Source: Chara braunii (lineage: Eukaryota; Streptophyta; Charophyceae; Charales; Characeae). From it: a DNA stretch of 64,000 nucleotides. A program made the position numbers and the translations under genes. The stretch is taken from assembly GCA_003427395.1 (NCBI GenBank), contig BFEA01000346.1, positions 1,219,049 through 1,283,048 of the forward strand, given 5' to 3'. Below are positions 1-10,984 of the stretch, in pieces (the stretch's first letter is position 1; each line of letters opens with the position of its first letter). The notes beneath the pieces were generated by a model. That model was given only the letters and a program-made list of their open reading frames with translations. It ran no database searches and had not been told where the DNA came from.

Positions 1-111
1 TTCCTGTGAGAGTACCATAAAGAAATGGAGTGGGACCTAGGCTCGGCAATACTCGGAGCGCAGTGAAAATCAGCGTCGGCAAAAACAGGCTCGGAGGTAC
101 TGGTGGTTTAA
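1..111. mobile_element. End of a TTAA-flanked DNA element (X family), cut by the window edge
   Basis: Positions 94-107 read GAGGTACTGGTGGT and are followed by TTAA at 108-111. The same 18 bases form one end of the complete X element at 52651-53514. Bases 1-93 do not resemble the interior of that copy, so only the terminal repeat is shared. The other end lies outside the window. Calling this a transposon end is inference from the shared terminus. Confidence 0.5.
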
Positions 112-884
112 TGAATTGTTTTTTGATTTTTTTGTAAATCAAAAATACTTTATAATTAATTAATTCTTTTTTGAAATTTCCTTTTGAAAATTCAAAAATA
201 CTTCTAATTAATTTTTTTTTGAAATTTTTGTAATTCGAAAATACTTTAGAATAAATTACCTACGAAGATTTTCCCCTTCCTCTTTTTTTTTTTTTTTTTA
301 AGAAACAGTAGTTTTATTAGGGCCCAGTGCCCAAGGCAGAAATACAACGTGAAAGAATTGCAGATTCAGGGGTCGCAAGGTCTCCAATCCCGCTTCGTCG
401 AGTGGAGCCCCTCCCCTGTAGAAAACCACTGTCTTCCAAAAAAGAAACACTACCAAATCCCCGATTCCTACTCTGAAAAAACACGAAGTAAAAAAAAATC
501 CACAGCAAAAAAACCTACTTAGGGTTTCGACTAGCGCCACAAGTTTCGTAAAACTCATGACAACAGTCCTAATTAATACCCACTCTGAAAACAAACCAAA
601 ACAACTGCACCGAACTAATCCTAATTAGGATTTCAATTAATTCCTAAATCATATTATCATAGTGTCCCACAAAATTCCTAATTAGGGTTGCCAAGGTTAC
701 CAAAAAAAAAAATGTCCCATCAAAGACACCACAATGAAGATTCCTAATCACGGTTGCAATCGTAATGACCACATAAATTCCTAATTAGGGTTAACACAGT
801 TACCAATATCTAACCGATGAAAACAGACCCAAAACAGCAATATCCAACGAAGAAAGCATTGGCCAAACACGGCTCACTCCACGG
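112..884. other. AT-rich gene-free stretch with short dispersed repeats
   Basis: No gene is supported here. There is a T-run near 282-299 and several copies of a short word like TTCCTAATTAGGGTT between about 610 and 800, spaced irregularly. ORFs here are short and have no recognisable motif. Confidence 0.6.
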
Positions 885-1280
885 TAAGAAACAACAATCA
901 GGTTGTCCTGCCTATCAGCAGCCAAAAGTCTGATACGAATGTCCATCACAGTCTGACATACGGGAAGCCAACCGCAGTCAGAGCCTTCGTCATACTCGGA
1001 CAAACTCACTCCCCTTGCCAATCGATGAATAACTCTCCCACAACAAAGCAGCAAACACAACAGATAATGCTCCAAACCCATGATAAGAAATAACAATCAG
1101 GTTTTCCTACCTGTCAACAGCCAAACGCTTGACACGAATGCTCATCACAGTCTGATGTATGGGAAGCCAACCGCGGGCAGAGCCTTCGTCATACTCCGAC
1201 AAACTCACTCCCCTGGCCAATCGATGAGTAACTCTCGCACAACAAAGCAGCTAACACAACAGATAATGCTCCAAATCTGA
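885..1280. repeat. Direct tandem duplication, period about 199 bp
   Basis: The sequence beginning TAAGAAACAACAATCAGG at 885 recurs at 1084 and stays similar for about 190 bases, up to the AACACAACAGATAATGCTCC stretch near 1255-1275. Differences are scattered substitutions, so the duplication is not recent. No coding sense is seen in either copy. Confidence 0.85.
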
Positions 1281-1794
1281 AGACCAGACGCACCAATCGG
1301 TTACAAGTAGCGTATAAATGGCACGCAGTCGAGCGCATCGGTCTAGCACCGCACAAAACGGGGCAGGACCCTCCCAGCCGCGTCACGCAAGAGTTGGTTT
1401 GATCCTTGTCGCAATGTACATGGAGCTTCCGCAAACCGCTCCGGCCGAGTGCGCCAGCCATACCTCTCGCGAGCCCCTAAGACATGATAGGACCTACGCG
1501 AGGCACGACTTACCTCCACCCTACGAGAGTTGTCACATCCCTTCGGTGGGCGTATCCCCGCTAAGTTACCAGTCCACAGTACGAAAGTTAATCAGCTGCA
1601 ATCGCAGAGGTGGACGAGCCGAGGGTGTTTCTCGTTCGTTGTAGCATAGGGGGTACGCGCGGTTTTACTCCTCTATCGGACCCGCACACGAACCGACGCA
1701 TTGGGGGGGCTGAGGTCCCAAGCGCGACCCGTCGTCGGTCGACTAGGACGCTTCCCACACACCACGCGCACACCACTCTAAAAACATAAAAAAT

Positions 1795-1835
<41 letters not shown>

Positions 1836-2386
1836 CGACACAAACAGAACAATGCACACAATCCTAGTCCCTTTAGTAGCCATCCCATAACTCTTTGATG
1901 CGAAAATCGGATAGGCGACGCGCGCGAGACTTGGTATAAAACCGCGCGGACGCAGGGCCTTCCCATATCGACTAGCAATGTATGAATGTGCAAGTAGTCG
2001 CGATGATGGCGTACTATGTAGTGCCCATAATTAGGCGGTCCCTCGTGGGTTCAAGTACCGCTTATGACACTCAAGTGTCAAACCCAAAGTATCGTGAAGG
2101 TGTATTGCACGGCTGAAGGAACAGTCGTGCGGCCTCGACGGCACCTCCGACCTTTAGGCTGAGTGTCCCCGTAGGCAAGGCAAATAGGCTTTGCGCGGGG
2201 GGTAATCCCTTCCACGTGGAGTCTAGGACCTGGGATGTCCTGGACAAGGACCTCGAATCCAGGCCCAGGACCAACATCCAACTAATAAATCTTTAAGAAG
2301 TAAACAACCGTAAAGGGAGGGAACTTCCCTTCCTTTCTCAACCTTGACCCCAATTAAAACCCTTAAGCGTGGGTTCCTTAGGTGTG

Positions 2387-2388
<2 letters not shown>
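1281..2388. other. Gene-free stretch
   Basis: No gene, repeat unit or RNA is recognised apart from a (CA)n microsatellite at 1799-1834. ORFs read through the CA tract are translations of simple sequence. Confidence 0.5.
1799..1834. repeat. (CA)n microsatellite
   Basis: An uninterrupted CA dinucleotide run of about 18 units. Confidence 0.97.

Positions 2389-2425
<37 letters not shown>
2389..2425. repeat. (TA)n microsatellite
   Basis: An uninterrupted TA dinucleotide run of about 18 units. Confidence 0.97.
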
Positions 2426-2428
<3 letters not shown>

Positions 2429-3094
2429 GGAATAGGCATGTGACGATCACTTCTTACAATCACAGTGGGACTCCTCACAGCCATATATATGTATGTGATC
2501 GCAAGCAGTCAAATCCAAAGTCCGAACCACAGAACATACCTGCAATCACATCAAAAAGTCAACCAAAAGTCCACACACTACACGCAGTGACTTCAACCAT
2601 TCTCTATACACATACCCCTTTCTTTAGCCATGCAAGCCCCAACCTTTGTCTAACCTTCCATAATTAAATACTCAGTACCTTTGCTAAATGGCCATTCAAT
2701 AAAAGTCCGGGTGAAAACCTTAATAAAACAGAAGAAACCACCAGGGCTAAAACCTTTTAGGTTGGGTATCGAGGATGAATTGGAGTTGAGTCGTAAACCA
2801 ACGAATCAGCGATCGACCTGTTATCAGAGATAACAGAAGATGATCCTCGTGGGATCAAGCTGAATTTATTCTTGATCCTGAACCAAACGATCAAAAGGAC
2901 CTGTAACACAAGACAGGCCAATACCCAAATTAAACTCATAAGTGTATGGAGAAAATATCACATTCTCATCCAAGGTCCTTCTACAAGCTAAGCCTAGGTC
3001 TACTTCTAAGCCAATACCCAATGCAAGGTAGACCTATGACAACACTTCCCCTATTCAGGGTGGATTATCATAATTGCCACCTCTCAAAATATAA
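2426..3094. other. Gene-free stretch
   Basis: AT-rich sequence without a convincing ORF or repeat. It leads into the repeat block that begins near 3100. Confidence 0.5.
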
Positions 3095-3099
3095 TCTAA

Positions 3100-3690
3100 C
3101 TTCTTTAAACTAAGAAAATTTAGACAGCGCTTCCTATAGGAAAAGTGCCTTCTCAAAATTTATACTAACTTAAATATGAAAACAAAACAATCTCTAATTT
3201 GGGAAAGTCAAATTTTGTCCAACTCCCTGAATTAGTAAAAATTGGGCAGCACTCCCTTTAGAAAAGAAGACTTTCCAGATTCCTACTAAGTCAGATATGA
3301 AACCCAGAGCAAAATCTGAGTTCAACTGACACAAAATTTAACTAACTCCTTAGATTTGTAAAAATTTCGGCAACACTCCCTTTATAAAAGTGATAAACCA
3401 AGATTTATACAAAGCTAAGTCCATAATCTAAAGTGACTTTGACTTCTCAAGGTCCAATTTTGTCTAACCCCCTGAATTAGTAAAAATTTGGGCAACACTC
3501 CCTTTAGAAAAGGAGACTTTCCAGATTTTTACTAAGCCATATATAAAAGTCCAATAAGCTGAACTTCGAAAAGACAAAATCTGACTAACTCCTTGGTTTT
3601 TTAGAAATTTCGTCAGCGCTTCCCATAGAGAAAGTGGCTTACCAAGATTTATACAAAACCAAGTATAATAAAAGATCCCAGAAAATGCAA
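3100..3690. repeat. Five diverged tandem units of about 120 bp
   Basis: A core like GGGCAACACTCCCTTTAGAA followed by AAGGAGACTTTCC and a TTTTACTAAGCC-type tail recurs near 3125, 3245, 3370, 3490 and 3612. Two more units occur at 5165 and 5280 in the second copy of the large duplication. Many units contain a small inverted repeat (for example TTCCTATAGGAA near 3130, and CTCC/GGAG around the 3490 core). No coding potential is evident. Confidence 0.75.
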
Positions 3691-3946
3691 AAATTGACCT
3701 AAGTAAAAAACTTAACTCAGAAAATACAGGAATTGAAACTAACTCCTATGGCTCTAGCATGTGGCGAGCATCTAAAGCAACTACTTGTCAAACTGAAACT
3801 CAAACCAAGTAGTAATCACACTCAGTCACATGCAAGGCCAAACCATAAAGGTAAGTACTCTCACCAACCCAGAGTTAACTTATCAGACCATAGTTCATAG
3901 TCTTTCAATGATTTATCCCTTTATACCCAGCTTACATGAGGCATAA

Positions 3947-4668
3947 AGCTAGACTACCTAAACTAAGAAACATGTTTAGCTCAGTCATTGAACATACAGA
4001 AACAAAGGGCACAACAATTTTTCTCTTCCTTGGGCATATGACTCGGTCGCCCTAGTCGCCCTGAACTGTTTAGGATAGCCCAATTATATATAATTATCTG
4101 CACTTAGTCTTTTGAGGTAGCATATAACTGCACCGATTATCTTTAGCTCGAGGTTCAGTCTGCCCCTTCGTACCACAAGTTTATTCTTAATTCATACTCT
4201 CTTTATTTCGTGATAAGCTATAGTCAGACCACCCAAACTTATGGAACCCTGTCTGAGTAGCCTGTTCATAAGTAGAATAAAATAAAATATAGTCAAGTTA
4301 TAACCTTTTGGTTCCAGCATGTGCATGGCATTGACCAAAACCACCCAAACTTATGAAAGATGTCTGGTCCTCTGCCTGATTCGTTTCGTTAAATAAAACG
4401 GGAGGGGGTTAAGCCACCCAAACTTATGGAACACGCTCAGACTCCCTCGTTCAGAATCAAAAGAAACCGAGAAAACCCAAAATAAACAAGGCAACCAAGC
4501 CACCCAAACTTATGGAACAATGCTTGGTCCCTAAAAAAATAGCTACAAACAGCCCTCGCAAGTCAGAGCAACAAGACCACCAAAACTTGTGGAACATGTC
4601 TGGTCCTCCAGGCAATTCAAAAATAAACATAGCACTGGGCCTCCCCAAGCTTATGGAGACTTGCCCAG
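3947..4668. repeat. Array of seven short hairpins with a conserved loop and covarying stems, copy A
   Basis: Seven units share a core like CACCCAAACTTATGGAACAT. The flanking bases differ between units but pair within each unit. Examples are AGCTAGAC/GTTTAGCT (3947-3954 with 3974-3981, one G-T pair), TCAGAC/GTCTGA (4224-4229 with 4251-4256), ACCAAGC/GCTTGGT (4494-4500 with 4522-4528) and CTGGGC/GCCCAG (4635-4640 with 4663-4668). Spacing is about 70-110 bp for most units. Paired change around a fixed loop suggests selection on a folded nucleic acid. What the motif does is unknown to me. Confidence 0.8.
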
Positions 4669-5617
4669 CCTTTGATTAACCCAGTCAGACACAAGCAAAA
4701 CTGCCTTCCTCCCAACCTTCCCCCATATGCAATCCCACAATCTGCTTTCAGTCAATACAAAAAATACTAAAACTAAATTTGCACAATCATTCCTTTATTA
4801 AGTCTGGTTTATGTCATGAAGTCAAACTGAAAGTCAAAGTAGGGAGATAGACAATATATTTCGTCAAACATAACAAAAAATATAGTTAGGGGTTATACTA
4901 GCCTTATAGAAGGAAAGCAAAGGTTACCTCCCAGTTCCTTGCCTCCATAACTCCTCCTGAGTACCGACCGAGTTCCCGCAATCGGTGGGCCAACTCCCCA
5001 CAGAGTCTTGCTGCGGTCCTACGGGTTGCAATCCCGTCTGCTGCCTTCCTCTCAGAACAGGATTGGACTTAAGAGTAAGAAAGGAAGGAGGGGTTTCAGA
5101 CTCTAGAGATACAAGAGTGGGACTGACTCAACTCTCAAGAGAATGCCTTGAAGGAGTAAAAATATGGGCAACACTCCTTTAAAAAATGAGACTTCCAAAT
5201 TTTTACTAAGCCGTATATAAAAGTCAAACAAGTTTGAAAAGACAAAATTTAACTAACTCCTTGGTTTTGTAGAAATTTCAGCAGGGCTTCCCATAGAAAA
5301 AGTGGCTTACCAAGATTTATACAAAACCAAGTATAATAAAAGATCCCAGAAAATGCAAAAATTGACTTAAGTAAAAAAACTTAGTTCAGAAAATGCAGGA
5401 ATTGAAACTAACTCCTATGACTCTAGCACGTGGCCAGCATCTAAAGCAACTACCTGTCAAGCTGAAACTTAAACCAAGTAGTAATAATCTCACTCAATCA
5501 CATGCAAGGACAAACCACAAAGGTAAGTACTCTGACCAGCCCAAAGTTAAATTGTCAAACAATAACTCATAGTCTTTCAATGATTTATCCCTTTAGACCG
5601 GCTTACATAAGGCATAA

Positions 5618-6341
5618 AGCTAGACCACCTAAACTAAAAAAGATGTTTAGCTCAGTCATTAAATATACACAAACAAAGGGCACAACAACTTTTCTCTTCC
5701 TTGGGCATATGACTAGGCCGCCGTCATCGCCCTGAATTGTTTAGGATAGCCCAATTATATATAATTGTCTGCACTTAGTCTTTTGAGGTAGCATACAACT
5801 GAACCGATCATCTTTAGCTCGAGGTTCAGTTTGCCCCTTCGTACCACAAGTTTATTCTTAATTCATACTCTCTTTAGTTCGTGATAAGCTATAGTCAGAC
5901 CACCCAAACTTATGGAACCATGTCTGAGTAGCCTGTTCATAAGTAGAATAGTAATAAAATATAGTCAAGTTATAACCTTATGGTTCCAGCATGTGCATGG
6001 CATTGGACCAAGACCACCCAAACTTATGGAACATGTCTGGTCCTCTGCCTGATTCGTTTCCTTAAATAAAACAGGAAGGGGTTGAGCCACCCAAACTTAT
6101 GGAACATGCTCAGACTCCCTCGTTCAAAATCAAAAGAAACTGAGAAAACCTAAAATAAACAAGGCAACCAAGCCACCTAAACTTATGGAACAATGCTTGG
6201 TCCCTAAAAAGTCAGTCACAAACAGCCCTCGCAAGTCAGAGCAACCAGACCACCCAAACTTATGGAACATGTCTGGTCCTCCAGGCAATTCAAACATAAA
6301 CATAGCACTGGGCCTCCCCAAACTTATGGAGACTTGCCCAG
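5618..6341. repeat. Second copy of the covarying hairpin array, copy B
   Basis: The same seven units recur with their pairing kept or improved. Examples are AGCTAGAC/GTTTAGCT (5618-5625, 5645-5652), TCAGAC/GTCTGA (5895-5900, 5922-5927), GGACCAAGAC with GTCTGGTCC (6005-6014, 6035-6043, one bulged base), TGAGC/GCTCA (6083-6087, 6108-6112), ACCAGAC/GTCTGGT (6244-6250, 6271-6277) and CTGGGC/GCCCAG (6308-6313, 6336-6341). Confidence 0.8.
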
Positions 6342-6700
6342 CCTTTGATTGATCCAGTCAGACACAAGCAAAACTTCCTTCCTCCCGACCTTCCCCCAGA
6401 TGGGAGACGAACAATATACTTAGTCAAACATAGCAAGAAATATAGTTAGGGGTTATACTACGCTTATAGAAGGAAAGCAAAGGTTACCTCCCAGTTCTCT
6501 GCCTCCATAACTCCTCCTGAGTTTCGGCAGAGCTCCCGCAAACGGTGGGCTGACTCCCCACAGAGTCTTGTTGTAGTCCTACGGGTTGCAATCCCGCCTG
6601 CCGCCTTCCTCTTAGAACAGGATTAGACTTAAGGAAGGCAGAAGCAGGGGTTTCAGACTCTCAGGAGTGGGACTGACTCAACTCTCAGGAGAGGGCCTTG

Positions 6701-8530
6701 GTGCATCTGAGGGCCCAGCAGCTTGACCAAACCGAAGCCCAACAGTCAAACGTAGACCTCCTGACGACCTCCCAAGTCACAATGATATCCCCCCTCAACA
6801 AGCTTAGCTCCTTCGCAATCAGACCTGCAGTTTCCCCATTGCATTTCACACCCGTCGATCCAGGCCTTGCATCAGCCAGTAGGTAAGTTTTTTAGCTTTG
6901 CGGCTGTTCCCCCCACCTCACCGTTCCAATGGGGTAGCAACATACAGTTTGCAGGTAAGTTCGCTGCTCGTGGCCCGCCTCCCACTATCCCTCCAAAGCG
7001 TTGGGATAAGTAGTGTCTAGGCCAGCAGGCAGTCTCTGACCCCCTTAGTCTGCTCCCTGTCTTCTTGTTGGCTCTACCGATAGCGTGAGCAAAACCAAAA
7101 GAAACATGTCGTGTTATGGCGACAGTACGTACTACCTCTAGCTATACCCGAAGGGAGATAGAGGGGTGCTACTTCCCCCACGCATGGAGCGACGCCGGGT
7201 CTACAGGTAAGCATCCAATTTTGTCTCCGAATTCATACTCCCTCAATGAGCCCCACACCAGCCAACGGGTAAACTTTCGTCCTGTACCCCTCCTCGCATT
7301 ACTTCGACCTGTGGAACGAGTCGAGTATCAGCCGACACGTAAGCCTCCAAATCTTCGTGGCTCTTTTCCTCACAGCTTCCACCGACGGGATGAGCTAAAA
7401 TATGGATGAATCTTCTGTCAAAACAAGGGCCGATACATCAGCAATCCGCAAACGAGCCTTCAGCCAGACTGCAGGTAGGCGCGTAGTTACGAACACCCGA
7501 TTCCTTCTTTCGCACTTCGATGTCCGCAAGGATAGTGACATTCGCGATCTCATACGAGCGCCTCAACAGCGTAAGTCCCCCATAAGTTGGACGACCCCTT
7601 TGTTATTATAGGGGAAGATACATCCGTTGAAATCTTCAACCTTCCCGTAGAGCCCGCGCAACTCGTCCTCTCAAATGCTAACGAATCCGCCTGCTACTCT
7701 TTAAATCTAACCCCGTACGCGAAGTCGCCCTATTCAATAACTCTGGGATCCTACCTTTGCTTACCACGAACGGTCGAGAAATGGTCGTGCCAATCAATCT
7801 TTACTCCCGCTTGATCCTTCTCGCACCATAGCCAAGCACCTCTCCTACCTCTACTAACTTCTTGTTCAGTAACTTTCTTCCAAAACTAACACCCCTACTG
7901 AATTCGCCCTACCTTAAAACCATAACTTCGGCTTTTACTCTGCTGAAATCCGTTCGGAAACGCACAAGGTATGTGTTTCCCACCTTCCTTCTTCTCTACT
8001 GCCCGCCATCTCCGCTCGACACTTTTCTTCTCTAACTCTAAACTTACTTTCTACCAGAACTGACTGCAGTTTCGTGCTCGCTCACTCCCAAAACCTCCGC
8101 TTACCACATCCTCCCGCTCGATTATATCAAGAACGAGCGCGGCATCTATCTCCCTCCCTCTGCCATCCTTTTCCTGCTCGTTACTTCGCTCCCCGTTTCT
8201 TCCTACTACTAACGCAGCGGAGCAGCAGCGCAACGCGATTTCGGCCGACGCGCAGCTTACAGAGACCCGTCAACCGGTAAGTTTCCAACCTCGCCGCTGA
8301 CCTCACTCTATCGGACCGTCGTTAAGTAAGCTTTCAACCCTCGCGGTTGTCCACGCGCTTTCTTCCTTTGAAGGGGCGGAAAACAACATAGGGCAGCGGG
8401 TAAGCCTTCGCCTCTACGACCACTTCATACTATTTCTTTTCGAAGGGACGAGTAAAGACGCATGAATCTTTTGGAGATTGGTGGGAGATACACTGCCAAT
8501 CAACCAACAAGTAGGCCTCGTACCGGCAGC
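6701..8530. repeat. Diverged repeats carrying a splice-donor-like GTAAG word
   Basis: A loose unit ending in a word like CAGGTAAGT or CGGGTAAGC followed by a pyrimidine-rich stretch occurs about ten times (near 6882, 6955, 7207, 7269, 7337, 7476, 7569, 8277, 8399 and 8510). Spacing runs from about 65 to 125 bp, with a longer gap at 7.6-8.2 kb. Short ORFs in between have no domain. It could be a decayed minisatellite or a row of degenerate exons; I cannot tell which. Confidence 0.4.
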
Positions 8531-9973
8531 GACTTCTACACTTCCAGCTGTCTGAGAGAAACTTCGGAGGGCACCAGCTCCTGGATGGTTCGGATAGCCC
8601 TTTGCCCTCCTATATTTGAGTCTGATGACTGGCCTATAAGTCAACATTTGCTGCAGCCTCCGCAATGCCTCCAGCCGCCTTGCTCAAAGCAAGTCGCCCC
8701 CCACTTCTTTCGTTCTATCCAAATTCAGACCCGTATTTCAACAGCTTATGAGTGCAGACACCAGTACCAGTTCCATGCCCCTATTAGAGCGTGCCTAGCC
8801 CCGCTATGTTCGACCATTGGGGTACCCTGACATTGTCGCGAGTGGGAGAACGTTGACCCCGCAGCAACACCCACTGGCTCGCCTGCACATTGGACCCCCT
8901 CGGTCCGTGTTTTAAAACGGACAAGGTAGGGGAGTTCCGCTAGCTTCTCGAACATGCGCAGGTCCGCACAACCCTTAAAAAAAAAAAAAAAAAAGTGTCG
9001 CGCCACGCTTGGGATGAAGATAAATAATAATAATAATAAAAATAGTCATTGCGGAACAGAAGTTGCACCGGCGAGGAGGAGGAGGATGCGGGGCGCATTA
9101 ATACCGCCTTGGTCTCGTCGCCCAACCTCGGGAATTGCAGAACCACAAGGATGGCCTCGCCGGCCCCTCAACCCGTCGGGTTCCCTCTTGCCGCTCCAAT
9201 ACTCCTGCGTCGTCGTCGCTCGATATCCGTACGTACGCACAAGTCAACAAAATAGTCTTTTTAATCCTAGTTCAATTAAAAAAAAATCTGGCCGGTGATC
9301 AACGCCAGTTTCTAGAATCATCAAAAACAAAAGAAATCACATGCGCCTTAGGTATGCGTGCCCACGCACCCTCTACTCTAGTCAGCCATTCAATCATCGT
9401 AAACCTCAGACACAGCAGCGCCTCGCGTGGTATATTTAAGCTTTAAACTAAACTTATTTCCTGTCATCTGCAAACAACAGGGCGGATACCCTTGTAAGTT
9501 GTAAGGGTATTCGCACCGACAACGCCGCCCCCGCTTCCGACGCAAACGTCGGTTGCATCGGACAAACTCCATAGCCGCAAAACACAGCTATGGTCGTCGC
9601 GGGTGGTAAAGACGCCCTGGGCATGATGACCTCAGGTTTAGCGCCTTACCCATTGGTGTCAGGCCGCCGCGCTCGACCGCCACGCGACGTGCCTCGACCC
9701 TCATGCCCTGCCGGGCACCCGAAAGTGCAAAAAAAAAAAAAAAAAAAAATCTTTTTTTTTTGCCTTTCTGCGCTCTAACAGAGGACCCCAAATCTGGGTT
9801 TTTTTCATGTTTTGGGAGTTGGTTGTCGAGGGGGGGGAAGGGGAGTATAAATTTGTTTTAAATCGGCTAAGGGGTTTTAAGGGGCGTGCCTTAATGTGAT
9901 TTTGTTATTTTCTTTTTTATGTCCAATTCGGTGAGGAATTCTTTTTTTTTTTTTTTTCTTGATGTGACCCTCA
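8531..9973. other. Gene-free stretch with A/T homopolymers
   Basis: Poly-A or poly-T runs occur near 8978-8996, 9277, 9729-9760 and 9940-9958, with a short (AAT)n near 9028. No ORF has recognisable content. This is the left flank of Gypsy-A. Confidence 0.5.
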
Positions 9974-10969
9974 TGCGAGGATATGGGTCCTCGGCAGGCC
10001 GAAGGGGCCTCTTACAGTTGATGTGCCGCCTAAGTGAAGGCGGGCCTAACAACTCACGAAAGGCCCTACGCTCTCAATTTCGTATTTTGGGTCCAAACAA
10101 TTTCGTCGCGCTAGTTGGTTGAGGGAAAACACAGGCCAAGCAGCGAGACATTCCATGGCCTTCTGGGCCTTTCCAAGAATGCAGGCCCTGGGCAAGAATC
10201 ACAACCTCATACACCGACAGTTGGGTGGCCCAGCCGAAAGAGGCCCAGTAGCTGCAACAGAAGCGCAACATCCTGGGGCCTACCGGAAGCTTATGGGCCC
10301 AGGCCCAGGCTAGCCAGGCTGCGAGGGCAAGCAGGCTCTTTCCATATAGGAAAGAGCTCGCTGCCTGGATGGGCATTCGCGCACTCGCATGCTAGCGGCA
10401 GCGCTGGTGGAGCGGACGCTCACGGGCTGCTACTGGTGCTGAGCGGCAAGGTGCGGGCACATGTAGTCGTGTGAAGGAAAAGGGCACTGCTGAGGGCAGC
10501 GCCATAGCCTAGCCTCCATAGCTGGCGGGCTTGGACCACAGTGAAGCGCAGGGGTGGTCTTCGGGTGTACAGGAGGAAGACGTGGGTGTAAGACGATGGA
10601 GAGAGAGAGGATGATGATGATGATGATGGGAGGGCACATACTTGGTATTGGCGATGGTCTGCTACGGGCGACATCTTCAAGTACTTCGTGGGCTGCTGAC
10701 GTCAACAGTTGCATCGTCAACTAGTAGGCAGACTGTAGCTGTGTAGGGAGTAGGCTGGGCGCCGAGCGCCAAGTAGGAGATAGGGCCTGGACACTCATGT
10801 TGGTGGTGGCGAGAGCCAGCTCTCATTGACATTGGTTTTCAGTGTTACAATTCTTCATTGGTTTTATATTGGTGCATTCCTGCTTTCGGGATACAGTGAT
10901 ACTATCTGGCCTTCAATGTGACTGTGTATGCTGGATATTGTCATCTCGCTATTGCTCATTGTCCTTGCA
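9974..10969 (+). repeat. Gypsy-A 5' LTR
   Basis: It starts TGCGAGGATATGGGTCC and ends GTCCTTGCA. It matches the 3' LTR at 18814-19408 over its first 40 and last 500 bases. A (GAT)n run near 10610-10630 is shared with the 3' LTR. Confidence 0.9.
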
Positions 10970-10972
10970 ATT

Positions 10973-10984
10973 TGGTAACGGAGC
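10973..10984 (+). other. Gypsy-A primer-binding site
   Basis: TGGTAACGGAGC lies three bases after the LTR. Gypsy-B has TGGTATCGGAGC at the same place. The usual plant site, matching initiator-Met tRNA, is TGGTATCAGAGC, so this is a variant of the same type. Confidence 0.75.

Larger units (their letters stand above)
3480..6700. repeat. Tandem segmental duplication, offset about 1.67 kb
   Basis: Copy A runs from about 3480 to 5150 and copy B from about 5157 to 6700. Corresponding words sit 1669-1673 bp apart over most of the length (for example GTTCCAGCAT at 4311 and 5983). The offset drops to 1560 bp by 4921/6481 because copy B lacks about 110 bp. Both copies end in a GC-richer module containing GGGTTGCAATCCCG. 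The block holds no credible ORF; the 63-codon minus-strand ORF present in both copies only reads through the hairpin array. Confidence 0.9.

Noticed and set aside
610-800. Interstitial telomere from AGGGTT words
   Set aside because: The plant telomere unit TTTAGGG is not in tandem here; only isolated TTAGGGTT words occur in a longer diverged repeat.
4985-5050. Possible tRNA T-arm (GGGTTGCAATCCCG) at the end of each large duplicate
   Set aside because: The stem-loop resembles a T-arm, but the B-box core differs at two bases and I could not fit an acceptor, D or anticodon arm around it.
3947-6341. CRISPR array
   Set aside because: Repeats are spaced unevenly, spacers are not unique sequence of constant length, and the context is eukaryotic.
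7081-8830. Series of 60-120-codon plus-strand ORFs as a host gene with small exons
   Set aside because: Frames do not connect, no domain appears, and the donor-like words recur as part of a repeat. Kept only as a low-score observation.
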